Source: Kineosporia rhizophila (GTDB lineage: Bacteria > Actinomycetota > Actinomycetes > Actinomycetales > Kineosporiaceae). Taken from it: a DNA stretch of 64,000 nt. Made by a program: the position numbers and the translations under genes. Positions 32,440 through 40,269 of the stretch are shown here, piece after piece. The stretch is taken from NCBI RefSeq assembly GCF_021277265.1, contig NZ_JAJSOH010000008.1, positions 1 through 64,000 on the forward strand, read 5' to 3'. The notes beneath the pieces are model-generated. The model searched no databases, was not told where the DNA came from, and saw only the letters and a program-made list of their open reading frames with translations. Numbering within the stretch: position 1 is the first letter of the stretch; each line of letters begins with the position of its first letter.

Positions 32440-33320
32440 GCGACATGCAGGCGGGCGGCACAGCCAGGACGAGCGATGCCCGGCAGGTGGCCCTGGCCCA
32501 GCTGGAGCAGTGGAAGAGCGAGGCCTACGACAAGGAGGTGATCCAGGCCCGGCGGATCGGTGATGGTGACGAAGGCACCTGGCGGGAGCAGTACGAGCGG
32601 GGACAGCGGTACGAGTTCATCCGAGCCGCTGAGCACCCGCTGCAGGCGGCGGACGGCACGATCGAGGAGGCCGGCTGGGAACTGGACGCCGAGGGCGGCC
32701 GGGGTGGGCTCAGCGTCAACGAGCCGGGCCTGCCCACGCGGGCCATGGACCGCCTGGTGTGGCTGGGCTGGAGTCCTGAGGCGGTGGGCGAGCAGGTCCA
32801 GAAGCGGATCGACGAGGCGGGAAACCTCACGACCCGCGCCATGACCGAGGCCCTGGCCGAGCTGGCCGACCCCCAGGAGACGCGCATTTTCGATGATGAC
32901 GTCGAGAACCTGCTGGACACCATGCAGGAGCGGTCTCAGGCGCCGTACATGCTGGACGAAGCCCAGATGCAGGCCAGCGTGGAGGACGCCTACCGCGCCG
33001 CTCACTACGGCGAGGCCCCGCCGGCGGGTTGGGCACCGCATCACGGCGAGGCCATCGAACAGAACCTGACCGAGTGGTGGGCCGACAATGCGGCTGATGT
33101 AAACGGCGAGATGGAGCCGACGCCGTCCCCTTTCGTCCAGGACCCGCTGAACCCGACTGATGCGGAGCTGCGGGCGGCCATCGATCGAGGGATCGAGCGC
33201 GGGGACATCCTGCTGTGGGACGACATCAAGGACGAGTTCGCGGCCCGCTACGGCCTCAACCCGGACGACCTGATCGACCAGGACGCCCTCGGCGATGAGG
33301 ACGCGGAGGTACTGGAATGA
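32436..33320 (+). CDS. Unknown acidic protein sharing a domain with its neighbour
   Basis: Not recognised; 294 residues, acidic and helical, no membrane span. Residues about 90-145 (GLPTRAMDRLVWLGWSPEAV, then QVQKRIDEAGNLTTRAMTEALAELAD) align with the C-terminal domain of the preceding protein. Both coupled overlaps (ATGA at each end) put it in the same operon as its neighbours. Possibly part of a transfer or partition apparatus (inference from context only). Confidence 0.7.
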   Translation: MSDMQAGGTARTSDARQVALAQLEQWKSEAYDKEVIQARRIGDGDEGTWREQYERGQRYEFIRAAEHPLQAADGTIEEAGWELDAEGGRGGLSVNEPGLPTRAMDRLVWLGWSPEAVGEQVQKRIDEAGNLTTRAMTEALAELADPQETRIFDDDVENLLDTMQERSQAPYMLDEAQMQASVEDAYRAAHYGEAPPAGWAPHHGEAIEQNLTEWWADNAADVNGEMEPTPSPFVQDPLNPTDAELRAAIDRGIERGDILLWDDIKDEFAARYGLNPDDLIDQDALGDEDAEVLE

Positions 33321-33787
33321 GCTTCCTGGCAACCCTCTTCGGACGGTCGTGGACCCGATCGGGTCAGCAGCTGCAGCAGCTGCAGGAGAGCGCCGGCCAC
33401 GACCAGGAGCTGCCGCCGGAGTGGGCGCCGACCGACGAGGCGCCGGCGCATCTGGCAAGCGGTGGGCTCAGCCCGGAGCAGGTGAACGAGCTGTTCCTGG
33501 CCGAGCAGGCCAACCAGGACTCCGAGCTGGAGGCGTACTGGGGCCGCGGTGGGCTCACCGAGGGCGAGGTGGAGCAGGCCGAGCGGGCTCGGGACGAGGC
33601 GAACCGGGAGTTCCTGCGGTCCTTCCTGTCGCCGGCGGAGTTCGCCACGTGGGAGACCAGCCAGTACGAGCCGCCCGAACGGTCGTGGTCGCAGGCCCGC
33701 TGGGATGCCTGGGAAGCCGGGCAGGACGCCCGGTACGACGGGCCCGGCAGGCACGAGACGGCCGACAGCGACGAGCTGAGCATCTGA
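33317..33787 (+). CDS. Unknown protein with internal duplication
   Basis: Not recognised; 156 residues. Two short internal repeats, GGLSPEQVNELFLAEQANQD and GGLTEGEVEQAERARDEANR, about 33 residues apart, suggest a small helical hairpin duplicated in tandem. The C-terminus is rich in Trp and acidic residues (WDAWEAGQDARYDG). Starts in an ATGA overlap; last gene before a hairpin. Confidence 0.68.
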   Translation: MSFLATLFGRSWTRSGQQLQQLQESAGHDQELPPEWAPTDEAPAHLASGGLSPEQVNELFLAEQANQDSELEAYWGRGGLTEGEVEQAERARDEANREFLRSFLSPAEFATWETSQYEPPERSWSQARWDAWEAGQDARYDGPGRHETADSDELSI

Positions 33788-33856
33788 CCTGTCCGTGCTC
33801 ATCCGGTCGCGTACCCGTGGCCACGTAAGACCGCTTCACCTGGTGTTTCTCAGGGT

Positions 33857-33888
33857 GGCTCCCGTCCGGCGGCAACCGGGCGGGAGCC
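33857..33888 (+). terminator. Hairpin between small-gene operon and coupling-protein gene
   Basis: GGCTCCCGTCCGG pairs with CCGGGCGGGAGCC (13 bp with one G-T pair) around a 6-nt loop. It lies in the 172-bp gap after the small genes; probably a terminator or attenuator. Confidence 0.7.
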
Positions 33889-33959
33889 GTGAGGAACACC
33901 TCACCGAACATCACTTTCCGGCTCGGCCAGAGCAGATCATGACGAAGGAGTGTGCCCTC

Positions 33960-36020
33960 ATGGGCAACCGTAGCGATGCCCGAGGTGCTGCGTTCAACGC
34001 GGTGCGGATGGCGTACAAGTACCCACGCGCTGTGGGCGGTGTCGGCCTCGGGTCGTGTGTCCTGTCGGCCGGCGCCGCGAGCCTGGGCTGGACCGATCCG
34101 GCGCTGGTGCTGGGCGTGGGCGGCTACTCGACCTGGGCCGGCGCGACCGGGTGGTGGTGGGCCAAGCACGTCGCGGCCCCGCACTCCTCGGCGCAGGCGA
34201 TCCAGCGTCGCTCCGAGCTGGACCAGCGTCAGCACGGCGTGGCCTCCCACCTGGACCTGGCCGAGCACTGCTCCCCGGGCGCGCTGCGAGCCCGCGCCGG
34301 CGTGCTGCGCCCGAGCATGCGGGAGCTGTCGCGCCGGGAGCGCCGGCGCCTGGACCCCGCGCAGTTGGGGGTGATGCTGGGCAAGCTGGGCTGGAGCCTG
34401 CCGGGGGAGACGGTCTGGTGCACGTGCGAGGACTGCACTCTGCGCATCGGTGGCCCCCGCACCGGCAAGACCATGAGCTTGGCGTGCCATGGACTGGACG
34501 CCCCGGGCGCCTTGGTGACGACCTCGACCCGTCTGGATCTGGCCGAGATGGTTCACGCCGCCCGCAGCGAGCGCGGGCGGGTGCACTTCTTCAACCCCGC
34601 CGGTCTGGGTGGCCTGGCCTCTACGGTGCGGTGGCGGGTGCTGGACGGGTGCGAGGACTTCGCTGCCGCGCAGCGCCGCGCCGGTGACCTGATCCCGGAC
34701 TCGCCCAGCGCGGAGGCCCAGCGCTGGGACTCCCAGGCCCGCCGCGTCCTGGCCCTGTTCCTGCACGCCGCCGCGCTGACCGACCGGAGCATGCGGGACG
34801 TGGTGCGCTGGAGCAGCGACATGGGCCCGCGCAGCCAGAAAGAAGTCCACGAGGCCCTGCTGAGCGAGACTCTGCTGCCGTCGGGGGAGATGGGCATCAG
34901 CGAGTCCGCCCGCGACCGCGCCGCCGCCGCGCGCACGTTCTACGAGACGAACGACCGCACCCGTAGCTCGATCACCACGACGATGGCGCCGGCCCTGGCC
35001 TGGGTGGCCGACGACCGGGCCCGCCTGCTGGGCGACGTGCCGGCCGATGCCCCCGAGCGCCTGGACATCACCACCCTGATCGAGCGCGGGGAGACCCTGC
35101 ACCTCATCGGCCACGAGGACCAAGGCTCCCTGGCCCCGCTGATCGCCGCGCTGGTGGCCGAGATCGCTACGAGCGCGCGGCTGTTGGCGTCGTACCGGCC
35201 GGGTGGGCGGCTGGACCCGCCGCTGACGATGCTGCTGGACGAGGCCGCGCTGATCTGCCCGGTGCCGCTGCCGCGCTGGACGGCCGACATGGGCGGGCGC
35301 AACATCACCCTGCACATCTCGGTGCAGTCCCTGGCCCAGCTGCGCGAGCGGTGGGGCCGCGACGGCGCCGGCACGATCCTGTCGAACGTTGCGGCGTTCC
35401 TGGTGTTCGGTGGCGGCATGGTCGCCGACGACCTGCACGACATCTCGGTGCTGACCGGTGAGCACCGGATGCGGGTCATCGGGGAGGACCACGAGGACGA
35501 CGCCACGGGCGACGGCGAGCGCCGCGGGGAGTACCGCTGGACCGCGGTCATGACCGAGTCCCAGATCCGGGCCCTGACCAAGTTCCACGTCCTGATCCTC
35601 ATGCGGTCGGTCCCACCGGTCATCGCGAAGGTCCCGCAGATCACCGACCGGCCCGGATGGCGCCCGGTCGCCCTGTTCACCGACCGCGCCCGCCCCGGCC
35701 AGGCCGCAGCCTCCACCGTGCCGACCGCCGACGAGCTGGCCGCCATGCTCAACGGCAACGACATCCACGCCCTCGAAGGCGTCCACCGCGTCGGCGACGA
35801 CCAGAACGACTGGGACGAGCGCGACCAGGTCTCGGCGATGTGGCAGGTGGCGCCGCGCCCGGACGCCGGGCTGATCGCACGGCTGTGGGCCTGGGCCACC
35901 GGCCGGGCCAGCATCGCCCCGGAGACCATCACCTACCTCAGCGCCGACCCGTTCAGCACCTTTGAAAGCGAAGACGTTCAGGACGGCACGGACGGTCCGG
36001 GGCGCGGTGGTCAGCGATGA
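33960..36020 (+). CDS. VirD4/TraG-like type IV coupling protein
   Basis: DNA-transfer coupling ATPase of 686 residues. Hydrophobic segments near residues 25-75 anchor it. Walker A is IGGPRTGKT (about 163-171) and Walker B TMLLDEAALICP (about 423-434), followed by NITLHISVQSLAQLRERWG, the usual motif after Walker B in TraG/VirD4 (TraM-recognition) proteins. ATG 33960 has GAAGGAG 9 nt upstream; an upstream ATG at 33939 is possible. In conjugation it passes the relaxase-bound strand to the channel. Stop overlaps the SLOG gene. Confidence 0.9.
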   Translation: MGNRSDARGAAFNAVRMAYKYPRAVGGVGLGSCVLSAGAASLGWTDPALVLGVGGYSTWAGATGWWWAKHVAAPHSSAQAIQRRSELDQRQHGVASHLDLAEHCSPGALRARAGVLRPSMRELSRRERRRLDPAQLGVMLGKLGWSLPGETVWCTCEDCTLRIGGPRTGKTMSLACHGLDAPGALVTTSTRLDLAEMVHAARSERGRVHFFNPAGLGGLASTVRWRVLDGCEDFAAAQRRAGDLIPDSPSAEAQRWDSQARRVLALFLHAAALTDRSMRDVVRWSSDMGPRSQKEVHEALLSETLLPSGEMGISESARDRAAAARTFYETNDRTRSSITTTMAPALAWVADDRARLLGDVPADAPERLDITTLIERGETLHLIGHEDQGSLAPLIAALVAEIATSARLLASYRPGGRLDPPLTMLLDEAALICPVPLPRWTADMGGRNITLHISVQSLAQLRERWGRDGAGTILSNVAAFLVFGGGMVADDLHDISVLTGEHRMRVIGEDHEDDATGDGERRGEYRWTAVMTESQIRALTKFHVLILMRSVPPVIAKVPQITDRPGWRPVALFTDRARPGQAAASTVPTADELAAMLNGNDIHALEGVHRVGDDQNDWDERDQVSAMWQVAPRPDAGLIARLWAWATGRASIAPETITYLSADPFSTFESEDVQDGTDGPGRGGQR

Positions 36021-37006
36021 GCAGGTCTCAGCAGGGCCAGCGCAAGGCGCCGGCCTGGACGGGTGAGGAACTCATTGCCTGCATGGGTGGTGACCTGAAC
36101 GGGCAGTGGCTGACCCGCGAGGACTGGGACGAGCGCCGCCGGGCCGCGCAGCGGATGGCCGAGCGCGGCCAGCGCCCGAGCGCGGTCGAGGAGTACGTGC
36201 CCAGCGGCCACGCCATCAGCCACCCCCAGTGGCCCCAAGCCCAGGGAGCACTGTGGATCCTCAAAGACGCCGACCCCTACGCCCAACTGTTCGCCGCCCA
36301 GGTCCAGGAACACATCCGCCACACCGAACACCAGCAGCTGCAGGATGAATTCGACACCAGCACCGCCGATGAGCCCACCGGCCAGACCAGCGCCGAGCGC
36401 GCCGAACCCACCGAGCTGGACGAGTCGACCGATGCCGACGCACCCGGTCAGGTCGACGAACCGGAGCCGCTGGCGCCGCTGCGGGTGCTGGTCACCGGGT
36501 CGCGGTCCTGGCGCGATGCCGAGGCGATCGTGGCGGCCCTCACCGACGTCCGGGCACGGTTGGCGCCCGGTCAGGATCTGGTGCTGGTGCACGGCGCGGC
36601 GGCCGGGGTGGACTCGATCGCGGATGCCTGGGCGCAGGGACGACGCGCCAGCGGCGACGCGCACGTGCTGTCCGAGGCCCACCCCGCCGACTGGCGCGCC
36701 CACGGTCGTTCGGCCGGGCCCCGCCGCAACACGGCCATGGTCTCTGCCGGTGCCGATGTGTGCCTGTCGTTCAACTACAACAACTCCCGAGGCACCGAGC
36801 ACTGCACCGATCTGGCCGAGCGCGCGGGCATCCCGACCGTCCGCCACGTCCAGGCCGACGAAGCCGAACCCACCGGCGTCCCCGCGGTCGTTGCGCCCGA
36901 GCGGGAACCGGCCCTGACCGCGCCCGCACGCGCCGCGGCCACCGCCACCGCCACCGCCACCGCCACCGCCGACGATGCTGTCGAACTGGACGGAGGGCTG
37001 TGGTGA
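36017..37006 (+). CDS. SLOG (DUF2493/YspA-like) domain protein
   Basis: Protein of 329 residues. The middle (about 154-280) is a Rossmann-like SLOG domain: LRVLVTGSRSWRDAEAIVAA, LVLVHGAAAGVDSIADAWA, ADVCLSFNYNNSRGTEHCTD, the nucleotide-ligand-binding plan of DUF2493 proteins. The N-terminus (MSRSQQGQRKAPAWTGEELI, then GQWLTREDWDERRRAAQRMA) is a separate unknown region. The tail holds a run of alternating Ala-Thr from a GCCACC repeat (about 36938-36970). SLOG proteins bind nucleotide-derived signals; here it is coupled to the transfer gene by ATGA. Confidence 0.82.
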   Translation: MSRSQQGQRKAPAWTGEELIACMGGDLNGQWLTREDWDERRRAAQRMAERGQRPSAVEEYVPSGHAISHPQWPQAQGALWILKDADPYAQLFAAQVQEHIRHTEHQQLQDEFDTSTADEPTGQTSAERAEPTELDESTDADAPGQVDEPEPLAPLRVLVTGSRSWRDAEAIVAALTDVRARLAPGQDLVLVHGAAAGVDSIADAWAQGRRASGDAHVLSEAHPADWRAHGRSAGPRRNTAMVSAGADVCLSFNYNNSRGTEHCTDLAERAGIPTVRHVQADEAEPTGVPAVVAPEREPALTAPARAAATATATATATADDAVELDGGLW

Positions 37007-37629
37007 GCCTGCGCTACAGCCCCGACCCGGGGGATCTGGGTAAGGCCCTGGCCGCGCGCCTGGACAAGCTGGAGCGCGCCCACGCCGAAACCCACACCGA
37101 TGTCCAGGCTCTCGGCCGTGGTCTGAACGATCTGGCGTCGGCGGTGCGCTCCGGCAGCGCTACCACTGGCACGACTTCCGGCGCAGCGAGCCAGAACGAA
37201 GAGGAGCAGGCGGCGCAGCCGGACTGGTTCGCGCGAGACCTGACGGCCGAGCTGGCCTGCGAGATGGTCACGGTCCTGCGCGCGCAGACCGAGGTCGTCC
37301 TGGCCCACTACGGCATCGAGCTGGCCCCGCCGTGCTGGGTGCTGCACCCCACCGTGGTGGCTGACCTGCTGGCTCTGGTCTGCGAACGGCAGACCGCCTA
37401 CGCCGACGAGCGACCCACCCGTGTCTCGGAGTGGGTCAACCGGTGGCAACCGGCCGCCGCCGAGCGCGTCACCACGGCCCTGAACCCCTGCCGACAGGAC
37501 CGAGCCCACCACGACCGCGACGGGCGCCTGTGGGACGTCGGCGACCTCGACCCCCTCTCCGCCGCCACCTGGTGGGCCACCGACCGAAACACCCCCGCGC
37601 CGGACGCTTTCGCGTTCGCTCCCGCCTGA
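37003..37629 (+). CDS. Unknown protein of transfer block
   Basis: Not recognised with confidence; 208 residues. Residues 10-50 form a short coiled coil (LGKALAARLDKLERAHAETH), then a polar linker and a mainly helical domain with several tryptophans (CWVLHPTVVADLLALV, EWVNRWQPAAAERVTTALNP, LSAATWWATDR). Similar proteins of unknown role occur in actinobacterial elements. GTG 37003 overlaps the previous stop by 4 bp. Confidence 0.68.
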   Translation: MSLRYSPDPGDLGKALAARLDKLERAHAETHTDVQALGRGLNDLASAVRSGSATTGTTSGAASQNEEEQAAQPDWFARDLTAELACEMVTVLRAQTEVVLAHYGIELAPPCWVLHPTVVADLLALVCERQTAYADERPTRVSEWVNRWQPAAAERVTTALNPCRQDRAHHDRDGRLWDVGDLDPLSAATWWATDRNTPAPDAFAFAPA

Positions 37630-37643
37630 GAAAGGAACCCACG

Positions 37644-38366
37644 ATGAAGATCCCCAGCTGGCTCCGTAATCTGATGGCACCGCCGGCCGAACGTGATGCC
37701 GAGCGTGCTGCTGCGGCGGACGCCGCGACGGTGCAGTGGGCCGTCCGCGTCCTGCCCGACATGCACCCGATCGAGCAGGCCAGCCTCCTGACCAACCTCG
37801 ACCAGGGCGGCGTGAGCGTGCCCGGCTACGAGGCACCCGACATGGACGACTACCGGTACTGGGCGTGGTGGTGTGCCGGCGGCATCCTCAACGCCGCCTC
37901 TTACGAGCGGTTCTGGGCCGAGACCCTGACCGACCCCGACGACCAGCGCGTATGGGACCCCGAGCCAGCCTGGCCCCCGCACTACGGCGGTATGGGCAAG
38001 CCCCAGGAGCAGGCCCTCAAGCGAGAACAGTGGAAGGCCGGGGTCGCAGAGAGGCAGGCCCGGGACGAACAAGCCGCCTCCCAGCAGTCGCTTCTGGAGG
38101 ATCCGCCGGACGCGGCACTGCTGGATGAGCTGGTTGAGCACGATCACGAGGCACCGTTCGTGGACGACCGGCTGGTCAGCGAGGGACTCCCCGTGCAGGG
38201 ATCCGGGGTGCATCCGGGCTGGCAGGACGGGCTGGATGTCCAAGAAGAGGCCAACGACCACGGAATCTCGCCGATCGAGTACATGACCCCGGACCCGGCC
38301 TTCCCCCGGTCTGACCTGGACGTCCTGGGTGGCCCCGAGGCCGCCGCGATGGAGGAGGAGCTGTGA
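37644..38366 (+). CDS. Unknown protein of transfer block
   Basis: Not recognised; 240 residues from ATG 37644 behind AAAGGA. Soluble, with an aromatic segment YRYWAWWCAGGILNAASYER and a long acidic second half. The stop overlaps the GTG of the membrane-protein gene, so the two are probably made together. Tryptophan-rich, acidic composition resembles the other small proteins of this block. Confidence 0.68.
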   Translation: MKIPSWLRNLMAPPAERDAERAAAADAATVQWAVRVLPDMHPIEQASLLTNLDQGGVSVPGYEAPDMDDYRYWAWWCAGGILNAASYERFWAETLTDPDDQRVWDPEPAWPPHYGGMGKPQEQALKREQWKAGVAERQARDEQAASQQSLLEDPPDAALLDELVEHDHEAPFVDDRLVSEGLPVQGSGVHPGWQDGLDVQEEANDHGISPIEYMTPDPAFPRSDLDVLGGPEAAAMEEEL

Positions 38367-39961
38367 TCCTCGAGCAGTTGACCCCGAAGATCGAGACGGC
38401 AACGACGTTCGCCGAAGATCACGCCGTGGTGCTGGGAGCTGGGGCGGTCGTTACCGTCCTGCTCCTGGCCCTGGCCGCCCGGTTGGCCGGAGCTGTGCGC
38501 CAGCGTCTGGCTGCCGGTGACCGGGCCGACCAGCTGACGTTCGTCGCGGCCGGTGTCGCCCAGGCCGTCGCTGCCACGGGGATGTGGCAGGTCTTCACCG
38601 ACACCATGCCGCTGGCGCCCGAGCTTCGGTGGCTGGTGTTCGGGTTTGTCGAGCTGGCCGTGGTCACCTCCGCTATCCGGGCCCGCAACTCCGTGCGCGA
38701 GCACGGGCACGCCGGTGTCGACGGGGTGGCGGTGTGGGCGCTGACCGGCCTGTCGGCGGTGCTCTCAAGTCTGGACGCGCACTCCTTCGTCGAGGCGCTG
38801 GTGCGGCTATCGGCGCCGGTAGTCGCGGCATGGCTGTGGGAGCGAGGCATGCATGTGGAGCGTGCCCGCCGCACCGGAGAGAAGAGCCGGGGCGCGATCC
38901 ATTGGCGCCTGACTCCCGAGCGGGTGCTCGTCCGGCTCGGTCTGGCCGAGCCCACCGCGCGCGATGCCGGCGCCCTGGCCGCCGAACGCCGTCTGACCAC
39001 TCTGGCGGTCACCGCTGCTCGTGCCCACCTGCTGGCCCAGACCGGAGCCCGATCCTGGCGCCGGAGCCTGGCCGCGCGGCGGGTGCAGAACGCCATGCGG
39101 GCAGCCGTCACCCACACCGACCTGACCCGCGACAGCGCCCAGCAGAACTACGTCGTGGAGCAGTACGCCGCCCTCGTGCACGCCACCGCCCTGACCACCC
39201 TCGACCGTCGCCCCGCCTGGCTGGCCGCTCCCCCAGCCATCGAGGCCGACGGAGCCGCCGAGGCCGTCACAGTGACCGTCGAAGCGCTGCCGAGCCCGGT
39301 CGTGCCGGCCGCACCGGAGCAGATCGCCCGGCTACGTGATGCCCTACGCGGCGCCCCGGCCGAAACGGCCGATCACACACAGGCACCGGCCGAATCGGCC
39401 GCCGCCACGCCGAAGGACCCGGCCGAAACGGCCGAACCGACCGACACCACGAACGGACCGGGGGACGACGCAACCCTGCCGGAGCCGCAGCTGGTCGACA
39501 CCGACGAGGCGGACCAGGCCCGTCAGGACCTGGACGCGGCCGAAACGGCCGACGCCGCGAGCGGTGCGGCGGAAACGGCCACGCCGAGCCCGTACGACCT
39601 ACCCGACGACGGCAGCGAGCCCCCGACGCGTGGGCCGTTCACAGACGAGGAGCAGCGAGAGGCCGCCGTGCAGGAGTGGTCCGGCGAGCACGACGCCACC
39701 TGGCTCCGAGCGCTTAAGGCCGTCACCGACGCCCAGGCTCAGCCGACCGATGAGGTGCCCGAGCCGATCCGCAAGCTGGCCGAGGCCATCGACGCGGGCG
39801 AGCTGCCGCCCACAGCGTCCGCCGAAGCGATCCGCAAGCACCTGGACATCCCCCGGGCAGAAGCCCGTCAGGCCCGTCAGTGGGCCCGGCTCACCCTGCC
39901 GCAACAGGCAGCCCAACAGCTGACCGGAGGCCAGCACCCAGAGCCGCTCAACAACCACTGA
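38363..39961 (+). CDS. SpdB-like multi-span membrane protein
   Basis: Membrane protein of 532 residues with about four hydrophobic spans: near 20-45 (AVVLGAGAVVTVLLLALAAR), 58-75, 88-105 and 125-155. A basic region with a possible DNA-binding segment follows (HWRLTPERVLVRLGLAEPTA). The middle is low-complexity with recurring AETA steps, and the end carries a small HTH-like segment (SAEAIRKHLDIPRAEARQAR). The plan recalls spread proteins (SpdB) of Streptomyces plasmids, which help intramycelial transfer; similarity is by layout only. GTG start in a 4-bp overlap. Confidence 0.68.
   Translation: MILEQLTPKIETATTFAEDHAVVLGAGAVVTVLLLALAARLAGAVRQRLAAGDRADQLTFVAAGVAQAVAATGMWQVFTDTMPLAPELRWLVFGFVELAVVTSAIRARNSVREHGHAGVDGVAVWALTGLSAVLSSLDAHSFVEALVRLSAPVVAAWLWERGMHVERARRTGEKSRGAIHWRLTPERVLVRLGLAEPTARDAGALAAERRLTTLAVTAARAHLLAQTGARSWRRSLAARRVQNAMRAAVTHTDLTRDSAQQNYVVEQYAALVHATALTTLDRRPAWLAAPPAIEADGAAEAVTVTVEALPSPVVPAAPEQIARLRDALRGAPAETADHTQAPAESAAATPKDPAETAEPTDTTNGPGDDATLPEPQLVDTDEADQARQDLDAAETADAASGAAETATPSPYDLPDDGSEPPTRGPFTDEEQREAAVQEWSGEHDATWLRALKAVTDAQAQPTDEVPEPIRKLAEAIDAGELPPTASAEAIRKHLDIPRAEARQARQWARLTLPQQAAQQLTGGQHPEPLNNH
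39358..39580. repeat. Cluster of GGCCGAAACGGCC palindromes
   Basis: Exact copies at 39358-39370, 39421-39433 and 39538-39550; one-base variants at 39388-39400 (GAATC centre) and 39568-39580. Another exact copy, in the other orientation, is at 40713-40725 in the relaxase gene. Each is a 5-bp inverted repeat around AAA. Most encode Ala-Glu-Thr-Ala in frame, so protein-level repetition may explain part of it. Confidence 0.55.
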
Positions 39962-40269
39962 AAGACCGAGGAGACAGGGACCAGGAAGCGAACGAGACCA
40001 GACAAGAGACCAGCCAGAAGTAAGCACCAGACAACGATTCAGAAGATCACCAGGAGAAGGAATCCAGGAATGAAGAGAGAAGGGATTCAAGAAACACACA
40101 CCTATGCATCACCGATCGAGTAGGCCCGTTCAAGATCAACTGGCCGTCCGGTGGCGGCTGGGCAGAGAGGTAATCGGCCAGCGATAGCGGGCCGCATCAA
40201 GGCTCTTTCCAAATCCTTTCCGCATTCCCTTCACAGGTGAATTGCGCCTTCTTCCAGGAGGTATCAGGC
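39962..40269. other. Candidate oriT region upstream of the relaxase gene
   Basis: 308 bp without a gene. The first 130 bp is strongly purine-biased on the plus strand and contains direct repeats GAGACCAG (39994-40001, 40006-40013) and an inverted repeat GAATCC / GGATTC (40060-40065, 40083-40088). Position directly before a MobF relaxase gene, lower GC and repeats are what an origin of transfer would show. The nick site itself is not identifiable by eye. Confidence 0.5.

Noticed and set aside
33555..35786. 743-codon open frame on the minus strand
   Set aside because: Antisense of the coupling-protein gene, whose Walker motifs are intact; the opposite translation has low-complexity composition.
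36017..37006. Assigning the SLOG protein to DprA or a known nucleotide-signal effector
   Set aside because: Only the DUF2493-like core is visible; there is no DprA-specific motif and no adjacent nucleotide cyclase or effector gene.
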